Source: Azospirillum sp. SYSU D00513
GTDB taxonomy: Bacteria > Pseudomonadota > Alphaproteobacteria > Azospirillales > Azospirillaceae
Reading direction: 5' to 3'
Length of the DNA: 64,000 bases
NCBI RefSeq assembly: GCF_017356015.1
Contig: NZ_JAFIQV010000029.1
Coordinates: forward strand, 1-64,000
Position 1 is the first letter of the stretch, and the number at the start of each line of letters is the position of its first letter. A program made the position numbers and the translations under genes. Below, in pieces: positions 51,052-61,117 of the stretch. A model generated the notes under the pieces. It did not search any database. It saw only the letters and a program-made list of their open reading frames with translations, and was not told the origin of the DNA.

Positions 51052-51684
51052 CTACCGGGCAAACTGCCGGCCGAGCGAGGCGGCGATGAAGGCCTGGGCC
51101 ATCACCGCTCCCTCGGAAGAGATCGTGTGGCCCAGGCCTCGGAACAGGTGCCCCTCGGCGGCAAGGCCGTGGGCACGCAGCGCCACCAGGGCCTCGGTCG
51201 TTCCCGTGGGCGGGACCACGCCGTCGGCGGTGCCGTGAAGAAGCAGCAGCCGCGTGTCCCCGGCCGGGGCGAAGGGAGGCGGGGAGGCGAGGCGGCCGGA
51301 GAAGGCCACGCCGGCGGCGACCGGCCAGCGGCCCGAGACCACGGCGTCGAGCAGCATCATCGAACCCTGGGAGAAGCCGGCGAGAACGACGCGGTCGAGG
51401 CGCCCCTCGAAGCCATGCCGTTCGATCTGCGCGGCGATGACGCGGTCGAACTCCGCGCGCGCCGCGGCGATCCGTTGGGGACGGCTCTGCTCCGTCACGC
51501 CGGCGATGCTGAACCACTGCCGGCCGGACCCGTAATCGCCGGCGAAGGGGGCGTCGGGCGCCGTGAACAGGACGTTCGGCAACGCCGCCTCCCAGGCTTC
51601 GGCCAGCGGCATCATGTCCTGGCCGCCGGTGCCGAAGCCGTGCAGCAGGATGACAAGGGCGTCGGCGGGAGGACGGGAAGGCAT
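51052..51684 (-). CDS. Phospholipase/carboxylesterase (alpha/beta hydrolase)
   Basis: 210 residues from the ATG at 51684, GGAGA six bases upstream; an ATG at 51714 has none. Carboxylesterase-2 family: LVILLHGFGTGGQDMMPLAE, nucleophile GFSQGSMM, acid in LLLLHGTADGVVPP, and base in FRGLGHTIS. Cytoplasmic, about the usual length. It hydrolyses short acyl esters or lysophospholipids; substrate undefined. Divergent from pncB, which starts 185 bases away. Confidence 0.9.
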   Translation of the reverse strand: MPSRPPADALVILLHGFGTGGQDMMPLAEAWEAALPNVLFTAPDAPFAGDYGSGRQWFSIAGVTEQSRPQRIAAARAEFDRVIAAQIERHGFEGRLDRVVLAGFSQGSMMLLDAVVSGRWPVAAGVAFSGRLASPPPFAPAGDTRLLLLHGTADGVVPPTGTTEALVALRAHGLAAEGHLFRGLGHTISSEGAVMAQAFIAASLGRQFAR

Positions 51685-51868
51685 TCTGATCTCCGGTCTC
51701 GGGAGGCTCATCACGGATCCGGCGTCCGCCGGGGTTGAGCCATTTGCTGGATTCCGCTGTTGGTTTCAAGCAACGACTGGGAATGCCGCGTGCGGATCGC
51801 GGCGATGGCGGACGAGGCACTGTTTTGGAGAAGGGGCCGATCAGGACGGTAGGGGACAGCGGAACGCC

Positions 51869-53185
51869 ATGCTCATGAACTTCGCGACGCGCGCGCACAA
51901 CCACAATTACGAAACGGATTTCATCGTCCGGTCCTTGCTCGACACGGACTGGTACAAGCTCGCCATGTTGCAGTTCATCTGGCTTCACTTCCCGGACGTG
52001 AATGTCCGCTTCAGCCTGATCAACCGCACGCGGTCGGTCCGGCTGGCCGAGATCGTCGATGAGGGCGAACTGCGCCGGCAACTGGAGAACGTCCGCTCCC
52101 TGCGGCTGAAGCGTTCCGAGGCGATCTGGCTTCAGGGCAACACCTTCTACGGGGAGCGGGGCATCTTCCGGCCCGACTTCATTGCATGGTTCGCCAACGG
52201 CTTCACGCTGCCCGACTACCGGCTGTCGAGGGAGGACGGCCAATGGCTCCTCGACTTCGAGGGTTCCTGGGCGCAGGTGACGATGTGGGAGATCTACGCC
52301 CTCAGCATCATCAATGAGCTGAAGACCCGCGCCGGGCTGGCGGGAATGGCGGAGACCGAACTCGACATCCTCTATGCCCGCGCCAAAATCCGGCTGTGGG
52401 ACAAGATCGAACGCCTGCGCCCCGTGTCCGACCTGTACCTCTCCGACTTCGGCACGAGGCGCCGCCACGGTTTCCTGTGGCAGGAGTATGTGGTGGAGAC
52501 GATGGCGGCCGAGCTTGGGCCGGCCTTCATCGGCACGAGCAACACCCACCTCGCCATGAAGCATGATCTCGAGGCGATCGGCACGAACGCCCATGAGCTT
52601 CCCGTCACCATGGCGGCCCTGGCCCGGACAACGGAACAGCTGAAGGTCGCGCAGTACGAGGTGCTGCGTCTCTGGCAGGAGACCTACGGGGGCGGAATGC
52701 TGGTGTTCCTGCCCGACACCTTCGGCAGCACGCAGTTCCTGAAGAGCGCGCCGGATTGGGTCGCGGATTGGACGGGCCTGCGCGTGGACAGCAAGGACCC
52801 CGTGGCGGCCGGCGAGGAATACATCGCCTGGCTGGAAAGCCGTGGCCGGGACCCCAGGGAAAAACGCATCCTGTTCAGCGATGGCCTCGACGTGGACGAG
52901 ATCCTGCGCCTGCACCGGCACTTCGGCGGCCGCATCCGCGATGGGTATGGGTGGGGCACGATGCTCACGGCCGATTTCCGCGGCTGCCACCCGCGCGGCG
53001 GCAAAGCCTTCGATCCCCTGAGCCTGGTCTGCAAGGTGACCGCCGTCGAGCTGGGCGGCGCCTGGAAAGGGGCCGTGAAGCTCAGCGACAACCACGCCAA
53101 GGCGACGGGGCCGGCGGACGAGATCGCGCGCTACCGGGAGCTGTTCGGCACCGAAGGCGTCGCGAACGCCCCGGTGCTGGTCTGA
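51869..53185 (+). CDS. pncB: Nicotinate phosphoribosyltransferase
   Basis: 438 residues from the ATG at 51869. Strong family pattern from the start: SLLDTDWYKLAMLQFIWLHF, then FTLPDYRLSREDGQWLLDFE, SDFGTRRRHGFLWQEYVVET, and the phosphate site ILFSDGLDVDEILRL with GYGWGTMLTADF. The enzyme makes nicotinate mononucleotide from nicotinate and PRPP in NAD salvage. Monocistronic. Confidence 0.95.
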   Translation: MLMNFATRAHNHNYETDFIVRSLLDTDWYKLAMLQFIWLHFPDVNVRFSLINRTRSVRLAEIVDEGELRRQLENVRSLRLKRSEAIWLQGNTFYGERGIFRPDFIAWFANGFTLPDYRLSREDGQWLLDFEGSWAQVTMWEIYALSIINELKTRAGLAGMAETELDILYARAKIRLWDKIERLRPVSDLYLSDFGTRRRHGFLWQEYVVETMAAELGPAFIGTSNTHLAMKHDLEAIGTNAHELPVTMAALARTTEQLKVAQYEVLRLWQETYGGGMLVFLPDTFGSTQFLKSAPDWVADWTGLRVDSKDPVAAGEEYIAWLESRGRDPREKRILFSDGLDVDEILRLHRHFGGRIRDGYGWGTMLTADFRGCHPRGGKAFDPLSLVCKVTAVELGGAWKGAVKLSDNHAKATGPADEIARYRELFGTEGVANAPVLV

Positions 53186-53285
53186 ACGCCGGGGAGCTTT
53201 GGCGCGCAGAACGGGCCAGAGGCGCTTTGCTCCGCCAAAAGCCCGGTGCTGAAAGCCCGGTGCCGGGGTCAGGGGCGGTTCGGTT

Positions 53286-54263
53286 TCACCCCAGCAGCCG
53301 GTTGACCGCCTCGCGGTCCGGCAGGGATGGAATGGCACCATGGGCCGTGGTGCTCAGGGCGCCGGCACCATTGGCGAAGCGGCAGATCCCGCGCAGGCGA
53401 TCCGGGGTGAAGGCGGTGCCGACATCCTCCAGGATACCGGCCAGCAGTGCCGCGACGAACGCGTCGCCGGCGCCGGTGGTGTCCACGGTCGCCACCGCCA
53501 TGCCCGGCACATGCTCGCAGGCGTCGCGGGTCACGAAGGTGCAGCCGTCGCGCCCATGCGTCACCGCGAGCAGCCGCAGGCCGTCGTGCCACAGCGACCG
53601 GCCGCCTTCGGCCGGGTCGGCCGTGCCGGTCAGGAAGCTCAGCTCCTCGTCGCTGAGCTTGACGATGTCGGCGGCGGCGATGCCCTGGCGGATCATGCGC
53701 TCGGCCGTCTCGCGGTCCGGCCACAGCGCCGGGCGCAGGTTGGCGTCGAAGGAGACCAGCCGTCCATGGCGCCGCGCCGTCTCCACCGCCAGCAGGCTCG
53801 CCTCCCGCGCCGCCGGATCGATCATGCCGATCGAGCCGGAATGCAGCAGGCGGGTCCCCTCGACCGCCTCGAGGTCGAGATCCGCCGATGAGAAGCCGGC
53901 CATCGGCTCGCCGTAGAACAGGAACTCGCGCTCCCCCTCCTCGTCGAGGGACACGAAGGCGACCGGGGTTCTGGCGCCGTCCGCGAGGCGCAGCCGGCTG
54001 ACGTCGACGCCGGCATCGGCCAGCGACCGCGCCAGGAACCGGCCGAAGCTGTCCGCCGCCGTCCGGCCGAGGAAGGCGCTACGCACCCCCAGCCGGGCGA
54101 GCCCGGCCGCGACGTTCGCCGGGGCGCCGCCCGCCGCCGGGGTGAAGGACCCGATGCCCCCCGGACGAAGATCGGGGTCGGGGCCGGCGGGCATGAAGTC
54201 GATCAGCACCTCGCCCATGCACAGGGCGTCGGCGACACCGTCGCCTTGCGGCAAAGCGGTCAT
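53286..54263 (-). CDS. mtlZ: Fructokinase (PfkB family) of the polyol operon
   Basis: 325 residues. PfkB fold with GGAPANVAAGLARLG near the start and the anion-hole/catalytic-base signature DTTGAGDAFVAALL near the end. It is the last gene of an operon ordered exactly as the Rhodobacter sphaeroides polyol operon (smoEFGK, smoS, mtlK, mtlZ), where MtlZ phosphorylates the fructose formed by oxidation of mannitol and sorbitol. It starts 47 bases after the mtlK stop. Confidence 0.9.
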   Translation of the reverse strand: MTALPQGDGVADALCMGEVLIDFMPAGPDPDLRPGGIGSFTPAAGGAPANVAAGLARLGVRSAFLGRTAADSFGRFLARSLADAGVDVSRLRLADGARTPVAFVSLDEEGEREFLFYGEPMAGFSSADLDLEAVEGTRLLHSGSIGMIDPAAREASLLAVETARRHGRLVSFDANLRPALWPDRETAERMIRQGIAAADIVKLSDEELSFLTGTADPAEGGRSLWHDGLRLLAVTHGRDGCTFVTRDACEHVPGMAVATVDTTGAGDAFVAALLAGILEDVGTAFTPDRLRGICRFANGAGALSTTAHGAIPSLPDREAVNRLLG

Positions 54264-54310
54264 GGCAGCCTATCCTTTGTCGTTGGTTCCGTCGCCCGAG
54301 CCGACCGCCC

Positions 54311-55786
54311 TCAGGGCGACTCACCGGCATAACGGGCGAGCACCGTCCGGGTGCCGTCCGCCCACAAGGCGCGCAGGGCGTTGGCGAAGCGGTCGCGGAA
54401 GACCGGCGAGCGGCCGCTCTCGCCATAGACCTCCTCCATGTCCAGCCACACCGTCGGGTTGACGCGGGCCTCGCGCGCGACGGCGGTCAGCCGGTCCCAG
54501 TTGGGATCGTTGGGTTCGATGGCCTTGCCGTTCTCATCCTGCCCATAGCAGTAGCGGCACCACAGGGCCGATTCCAGGGCCAGCCCCTCGATGCCGGCGC
54601 CGGCCTTCAAACGGTCGGCGATGGAGGGAACGATGAATTTCGGCTGGCGGTTGGAGCCGTCGAGGCAGAGCCGGCGGATGGTGTCCTTGATCTTTGGGTT
54701 GGCGAAGCGGCGCTCGATGATGGCGAAATAGGCGTCCAGGTCGGTGTCCGGCACCGGCGGAACGGTGGGAATGATCTCCTCCCGCTCGATCTTCTGCAGG
54801 AAACGGCGGATCAGCGGCGTTTCCATCGCCTCATGGGCGTAGGTGATGCCGAGCAGGCCCGCCGGATAGGCGATCACCGCATGGCCGCCGTTCAGGATGC
54901 GGATCTTCATCGTCTCGAAGGGCGTGACGTCGGCGACGAACTGCACCCCCACCGCTTCCAGCGCCGGACGGCCGGCGGAGAACCGGTCCTCCAGCACCCA
55001 TTGCGTGAAGTCCTCGCAGAAGACCGGCCAGGCGTCCTCGATCCCGAAGTCGCGCATCAGGGCCGCGCGCTCCTGCTCGCCGGTCGCCGGCGTGATGCGG
55101 TCGACCATGCCGTTGGGAAAGGCGACGGAGTCCGCGATCCAGCCGGCAAGCTCCGCGTCGACCGGCCTGGCGATGCCCAGCACGGCGTTGCGGGTGACGG
55201 TGCCGTTGTGCGGGATGTTGTCGCAGGACATGACGGTGAAGGGCTCGATGCCGGCGGCGCGGCGGCGCGCCAGCCCGGCGACGATCATGCCGAAGATGGT
55301 CGCCGGCCGGCCGGGGGACGCGATGTCGGCCCGGATGTCCGGGTGACCGCTGTCGAAGGCGCCGGACGCGTCGATGTAGTAGCCGCCCTCGGTCACCGTC
55401 AGCGAGACGATGCGGATGGCCGGGTCGGCCAGCTTGGCGATGATGGCGTCGGCGTCGCCGACCGGCAGCATCCCGACCATGGCGCCGACGACGCGGGCGA
55501 CGCTCCGCTCGCCGGACTGTTCGACCACCGTGCTCAGCCAGTCCTGCCCCTCCAGGGCGTCCCGCATCCGCTGGTCCGAGGGCATGACGCCGGCGCCGAG
55601 GATGGCCCAGTCGAGGTCGCGGCCCTGGCCGAACAGCCTGTCCAGGCTGACGGCCTGATGGGCGCGGTGGAAGTTGCCGACGCCGAAATGCAGGATCCCG
55701 GCGGACAGCCGGGCGCGGTCGTAGGCCGGCACGCCGGCCGTCGCGGCGACGGCCGGGAGCGTCCCGGCCGAAAGAGACATGGTCAT
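54311..55786 (-). CDS. mtlK: Mannitol 2-dehydrogenase
   Basis: 491 residues from the ATG at 55786, with AGGGG upstream. Long-chain polyol dehydrogenase: N-terminal NAD domain GILHFGVGNFHRAHQAVSLD, SLTVTEGGYYID, and the substrate half with VTPFETMKIRILNGGHAVIA; catalytic lysine lies in the family's KxxxxNxxH pattern. It oxidises D-mannitol (and D-arabitol, D-sorbitol) to fructose with NAD. Length matches Rhodobacter MtlK. 80 bases after smoS. Confidence 0.93.
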   Translation of the reverse strand: MTMSLSAGTLPAVAATAGVPAYDRARLSAGILHFGVGNFHRAHQAVSLDRLFGQGRDLDWAILGAGVMPSDQRMRDALEGQDWLSTVVEQSGERSVARVVGAMVGMLPVGDADAIIAKLADPAIRIVSLTVTEGGYYIDASGAFDSGHPDIRADIASPGRPATIFGMIVAGLARRRAAGIEPFTVMSCDNIPHNGTVTRNAVLGIARPVDAELAGWIADSVAFPNGMVDRITPATGEQERAALMRDFGIEDAWPVFCEDFTQWVLEDRFSAGRPALEAVGVQFVADVTPFETMKIRILNGGHAVIAYPAGLLGITYAHEAMETPLIRRFLQKIEREEIIPTVPPVPDTDLDAYFAIIERRFANPKIKDTIRRLCLDGSNRQPKFIVPSIADRLKAGAGIEGLALESALWCRYCYGQDENGKAIEPNDPNWDRLTAVAREARVNPTVWLDMEEVYGESGRSPVFRDRFANALRALWADGTRTVLARYAGESP

Positions 55787-55866
55787 TGTGATCCCCTGCG
55801 GAGAAGGCGGAGGGTTTTGGGTCAAGTGGTTTTTGGGCCGGGCGGGTCCCGGACCGGGCGCCGCCT

Positions 55867-56636
55867 TCAGCTCATCCAGTTGCCGCCGTCGACGTTGTAG
55901 GTTTGGGCGACGATGTAGTCGGCCTCGGCGGAAGCCAGGAAGACGGCCATTCCGGTCAGATCCTCGGCCCGCCCCATGCGGCCGTAGGGCACCGCCTCGC
56001 CGGCCATCCGCTTCTTCTCGCCGGGCCGGAGGCCCTCATGCCGGGCGAACAGGGCGTCGACGCCGTCCCAATGCTCCCCGTCCACCACGCCGGGGGCGAT
56101 GGCGTTGACGTTGATGCCGTGCCGGATCAGGTTCAGCCCCGCCGACTGGGTCAGGCTGATGACCGCCGCCTTGGTCGCGCAATAGACGGCGACGAGCGGC
56201 TCGCCCCGGCGGCCGGCCTGGGAGGCCATGTTGATGATCTTGCCCCCGCGGCCCTGCTCGATCATGCGCCGCGCCACCGCCTGAAGGGTGAACAGGGTGC
56301 CGGCGACGTTGATGGCGAAGAGCCGGTCGTAGCTGCCGCGCGTGATCTCGGTGACCGGCGCCAGGTCGAAGACGGCGGCGTTGTTGATCAGGATGTCGAT
56401 GCCGCCGCTCCGCTCCACGACCGCGCCGACCGCGGCGTCGATGGAGGCCTGGTCGGTCACGTCCAGCGCCACCGCGTAGGCGCCGCCGCCGATCTCCGCC
56501 GCCGCCCGCTCGGCGGCGGCGAGGTCGATGTCGGCGATGGCGACCGTGGCTCCCTCCCGCACATAGGCGGCGGCGAAGGCGCGGCCGATGCCGCGCGCCG
56601 CCCCGGTGATGATGGCGGATTTCCCGTCGAGACGCT

Positions 56637-56640
<4 letters not shown>
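55867..56640 (-). CDS. smoS: Sorbitol dehydrogenase (SDR)
   Basis: 257 residues from the ATG at 56640, which overlaps the smoK stop by four bases. SDR motifs TGAARGIGRAFA, NNAAVFDLAP, catalytic MASQAGRRGE and YCATK. The C-terminus NAIAPGVVDGEHWDGVDALF and DYIVAQTYNVDGGNWMS is almost word-for-word that of Rhodobacter SmoS. It oxidises D-sorbitol to fructose and galactitol to tagatose. Confidence 0.94.
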
Positions 56641-57656
<1,016 letters not shown>

Positions 57657-57666
57657 GGGAGGTCTC

Positions 57667-58497
57667 CTACTTCACGGCGCCGAAGGTCAGGCCGCGCACG
57701 AGCTGCTTCTGGCTGAACCAGCCGAGAACCAGGATCGGCGCGACCGCCATGGTCGAGGCGGCCGACAGTTTCGCGTAGAACAGCCCCTCGGGGCTCGAAT
57801 AGCTGGCGATGAAGGCGGTCAGCGGGGCCGACTGCGAGGCGGACAGGCTGAGCGTCCAGAAGGCCTCGTTCCAGGCCAGGATGACGTTGAGCAGCAGGGT
57901 GGAGGCGATGCCGGGCACCGCCATCGGCAGCAGCACGTAAAGGATCTCCGCCTTCAGCCCGGCCCCGTCCATCCGCGCCGCCTCCAGGATCTCGCCCGGG
58001 ATCTCGCGGAAATAGGTGAACAGCATCCAGACGATGATCGGCAGGTTGATCAGCGTCAGGACGATGACCAGCCCGGTCCGGCTGTCGAGCAGCCCCGTGT
58101 CGCGGAACAGCAGGTAGATCGGGATCAGCACGCCGACGGGGGGCAGCATCTTCGTGGACAGCATCCACATCAGCACGTCCTTGGTCCGCCGGCTGGGCAC
58201 GAAGGCCATCGACCAGGCGGCGGGCACCGCGATCAGAAGCCCCACCAGGGTGGAGCCCAGCGAGATGATCACCGAGTTCATGAAGTGCAGGGCGTAATCG
58301 GACCGCGACTGCACCTCGGCGTAATTTTCCAGCGTCCACTGGAAGGCAATGAAGGAGGGCGGCGAGGCGATGGCCTCCGCCTCGGTCTTGAAGCTGGTCA
58401 GGGCGGTCCACAGGATCGGAAAGAAGATCACGATCCCGATGGTCCAGGCGAGCAGGGTCAGCCCCAGCTTGCGGGAGGCGGTCGTGGCGCGCGCCAT
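57667..58497 (-). CDS. smoG: Polyol ABC transporter permease, second subunit
   Basis: 276 residues, six membrane segments. MalG-type inner membrane permease with the ATPase-contact loop EAARMDGAGLKAEILYVLLP and MAVPGIASTLLLN. Three bases after smoF and ten before smoK. Confidence 0.93.
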   Translation of the reverse strand: MARATTASRKLGLTLLAWTIGIVIFFPILWTALTSFKTEAEAIASPPSFIAFQWTLENYAEVQSRSDYALHFMNSVIISLGSTLVGLLIAVPAAWSMAFVPSRRTKDVLMWMLSTKMLPPVGVLIPIYLLFRDTGLLDSRTGLVIVLTLINLPIIVWMLFTYFREIPGEILEAARMDGAGLKAEILYVLLPMAVPGIASTLLLNVILAWNEAFWTLSLSASQSAPLTAFIASYSSPEGLFYAKLSAASTMAVAPILVLGWFSQKQLVRGLTFGAVK

Positions 58498-58500
58498 GGC

Positions 58501-59373
58501 TCAGAGGTCCAGGTTGCGGCCGATCATCCTCATGAGGAAGACGGCGACGATGTTGGCGAGGACGACCGCGACGATGCCGCCGGCGGAACCGCCGCCGACA
58601 TCGAATTGCAGCAGCGACAGGGCGTAGACCAGATAAGTGATGTTGGTGGTGGCGGTTCCCGGCCCGCCGTTGGTCGTCACCAGGATCTCGGCGAAGACCG
58701 ACAGCAGGAAGATGGTCTGGATCAGCGTCACCACGGTGATCGCGCGGGCGAGATGGGGAAGGATGATGTGGATGAAGCGGTCCAGCGCGCCCGCGCCGTC
58801 CATCTCCGCCGCCTCCAGCCGCTCGCGGTCCAGCGACTGAAGGGCGGTCAGCAGGATCAGCGTCGCGAAGGGCAGCCACTGCCAGGTCACGATCATGACG
58901 ATCGAGGACAGCGGCACCTCGCCCAGGAAGTCGATGGGCTGGAGGCCCAGCGCCCGTGCCAGGCTGGCGAACAGGCCGTTCACCGGGTTCATCAGCATGT
59001 TCTTCCAGACCAGCGCCGAGACGGTGGGCATGACGAAGAACGGGGCGATGACTAGGAGCCGGACGATCCCGCGCCCCCAGAAGGGCTGGTCGAGCAGAAG
59101 GGCCAGCAGGATGCCGCCGCACAGCGTCAGCGCCAGCACCCCGCCGACCAGCGCCAAGGTGTTGCCGAGTGCTGCGAAGAAGGCGGGATCGGTGAGGAAG
59201 TACTCGTAGTTCAGGGTGCCGATCCACTCCTCGCTCCCCGGCATCAGCAGGTTGTAGCGCAGGAACGAGAAGTAGAGCGTCATCGCGAGCGGGATCAGCA
59301 TCCAGCCGAGCAGCAGGACGACGGCCGGGGCCATCGTCAGGCGCGCGGCCGCACGCGAATGGGCGGTGGCCAT
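58501..59373 (-). CDS. smoF: Polyol ABC transporter permease, first subunit
   Basis: 290 residues, six membrane segments. MalF-type permease: the EAA-like loop reads LEAAEMDGAGALDRFIHIIL, followed by PHLARAITVVTLI. The N-terminal start is typical of sugar permeases (LLLGWMLIPLAMTLYFSFLR). Seventy bases after smoE. Confidence 0.93.
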   Translation of the reverse strand: MATAHSRAAARLTMAPAVVLLLGWMLIPLAMTLYFSFLRYNLLMPGSEEWIGTLNYEYFLTDPAFFAALGNTLALVGGVLALTLCGGILLALLLDQPFWGRGIVRLLVIAPFFVMPTVSALVWKNMLMNPVNGLFASLARALGLQPIDFLGEVPLSSIVMIVTWQWLPFATLILLTALQSLDRERLEAAEMDGAGALDRFIHIILPHLARAITVVTLIQTIFLLSVFAEILVTTNGGPGTATTNITYLVYALSLLQFDVGGGSAGGIVAVVLANIVAVFLMRMIGRNLDL

Positions 59374-59443
59374 GGCTTGACCCTTCAGCGGCGTGTGAAG
59401 CGGCGTTTGTTGCGGCGTAGCGTGATCGGGCGGGCGGGGGCGG

Positions 59444-60754
59444 CTACTTGATGTAGCCGGCCTTGGTCATCTCGCGGGTGGTGAGCGCCTGCGCGCTCTG
59501 CAGCGCCTGGTCGGCGGTCATCTGGCCGGCCAGGGCCGCCGAGAAGGCCTGTCCGACCGCGGTGCCGATGCCCTGGAATTCGGGAATGGCGACGAACTGG
59601 ACGCCGGTGTAGGGAACCTCCTCCACCGTCGGGCGGGTGGGATCGGCCGCCTGGATCGACTTCAGCGTGAGGTCGGCGAAGGGGGCCGACGCGCGGTAGT
59701 CGGCGTTGGCGTAGAGCGAGCTGCGGGTGCCCGGCGGGACGTGGGCCCAGCCTTCCTCCCTGGCGACCAGATCGAGATAGTCCTTCGAGGTCGCCCAGGC
59801 GATGAAGCTCTGCGCCGCCTCGGCCTTCTTGCTGCTGGCGGGGATGGCCAGTGTCCAGGCCCACAGCCAGTTGGACCGCTTGCCGAGCCCGTTGTCGGGC
59901 GCCAGGGCATAGCCGACCTTGTCGGCGACCTTGCTCTGCGCCGGGTCGGAGACGAAGGAGGCGGCCACGGTCGCGTCGATCCACATGCCGCACTTGCCGG
60001 TCTGGAATAGCGCGAGATTCTCGTTGAAGCCGTTGGAGGAGGCGCCCGGCGGGCCGGCGTCCTTCATCAGGCCGAGATAGGTGGTCAGCGTCTTCTTCCA
60101 GGCGTCCGTGTTGAACTGCGGCTTCCAGCTCATGTCGAACCAGCGCGCGCCGAAGCTGTTGGCCATGGCGCTGAGGAAGGCCATGTTCTCGCCCCAGCCG
60201 GCCTTGCCGCGCAGGCAGATGCCGTAAACCTCGGCCTTCTTGTCGGTCAGCTTGCGCGCGGCGTCGGCGATGAAGGTCCAGGTCGGCGCCTCCGGCATGG
60301 TCAGCCCGGCCTTCTCAAACAGGTCCTTGCGGTACATGATCATCGAGCTTTCGCCGTAGAAGGGCGCGGCGTAGAGCGTGCCGTCGATGGTCAGGCCGCT
60401 GCGGATGGACGGCAGCAGGTCGTCGGCATCGTAGTTGGAGCCGAGCTTGTCGAGCGGCATCAGCCACTTCTGCTTGCTCCAGATCGGAACCTCATAGGTG
60501 CCGATGGTCAGGATGTCGTACTGGCCGCCCTTCGTGGCGATGTCCGTGGTGACCCGCTGGCGCAGGACATTCTCCTCCAGCGTCACCCAGTTCAGCGTGA
60601 TGTCCGGATGCGCCTTGGTGAAATGGCCCGCCAGCTTCTGCATGCGGATCATGTCGCCGTTGTTCACCGTGGCGATGGACAGCGTCTCCGCCTGCGCGGA
60701 GGCGCCGAGGAAGGCGGCCACCGCCGCTCCGATCAAGGATAGACCGCACTTCAT
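59444..60754 (-). CDS. smoE: Polyol ABC transporter periplasmic binding protein
   Basis: 436 residues from the ATG at 60754, preceded by GGAGGAAAAGC. Sec signal (LSLIGAAVAAFLGASAQA), then an extracellular solute-binding family 1 fold: LSIATVNNGDMIRMQKLAGH, GTYEVPIWSKQKWLMPLD, FYGESSMIMYRKDLFEKAGL. It captures sorbitol or mannitol in the periplasm. First gene of the operon; the regulatory spacer upstream holds a 29-bp palindrome. Confidence 0.94.
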   Translation of the reverse strand: MKCGLSLIGAAVAAFLGASAQAETLSIATVNNGDMIRMQKLAGHFTKAHPDITLNWVTLEENVLRQRVTTDIATKGGQYDILTIGTYEVPIWSKQKWLMPLDKLGSNYDADDLLPSIRSGLTIDGTLYAAPFYGESSMIMYRKDLFEKAGLTMPEAPTWTFIADAARKLTDKKAEVYGICLRGKAGWGENMAFLSAMANSFGARWFDMSWKPQFNTDAWKKTLTTYLGLMKDAGPPGASSNGFNENLALFQTGKCGMWIDATVAASFVSDPAQSKVADKVGYALAPDNGLGKRSNWLWAWTLAIPASSKKAEAAQSFIAWATSKDYLDLVAREEGWAHVPPGTRSSLYANADYRASAPFADLTLKSIQAADPTRPTVEEVPYTGVQFVAIPEFQGIGTAVGQAFSAALAGQMTADQALQSAQALTTREMTKAGYIK

Positions 60755-60913
60755 GCTTTTCCTCCCAGATGTCTTTTCCGGTCGCGCCCGCGGTTGCGTG
60801 CCCGCCCGGCGGAGGGCGGCTCCGCCGGCCTCGCTGTCGGTTTGCCGCTCCGGGCGCCCAGCCATTCGGTTTGTAGGGCATGCGAACTATAAGCCCGGCG
60901 TTTCACGGCGCGC

Positions 60914-60942
60914 AATATATAAATCACATTGATTTTGATATT
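60914..60942. promoter_or_regulatory. 29-bp palindrome, candidate ROK operator at the smo promoter
   Basis: AATAT-N2-AAATCA-CAT-TGATTT-N2-ATATT is symmetric except at two inner pairs. It lies about 160 bases upstream of smoE in the A+T-rich centre of the 363-base divergent spacer (60755-61117). A degenerate copy of its core is at 61050-61064. Confidence 0.65.
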
Positions 60943-61049
60943 AGCCTGAAAGCCAAATCCACACGGCGGACGGCAGGGTAGCGCGTTGTCAACGGAGCGC
61001 AGGGAGGTTGCCGCAGCCGCACGAAGCGGCTTCGGAACGCCCCTTAAAT

Positions 61050-61064
61050 AAACCATTTTGATTA
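61050..61064. promoter_or_regulatory. Second, degenerate copy of the ROK operator core
   Basis: AAACCATTTTGATTA matches the core AAATCACATTGATTT at 60921-60935 in 11 of 15 positions. It lies 53 bases upstream of the ROK regulator start, consistent with autoregulation. No other feature is evident in the spacer. Confidence 0.5.
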
Positions 61065-61117
61065 TGTTATGACGGGTTGCTATACCGGCTGACAGGGCAT
61101 CGGGGAGGCGGGAAGGC

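Noticed and set aside
53186..53285. Long-loop repeat (CTTTGGCG ... CGCCAAAAG) between pncB and mtlZ as a terminator
   Set aside because: The loop of about 30 bases and lack of a U-tract make it unconvincing.
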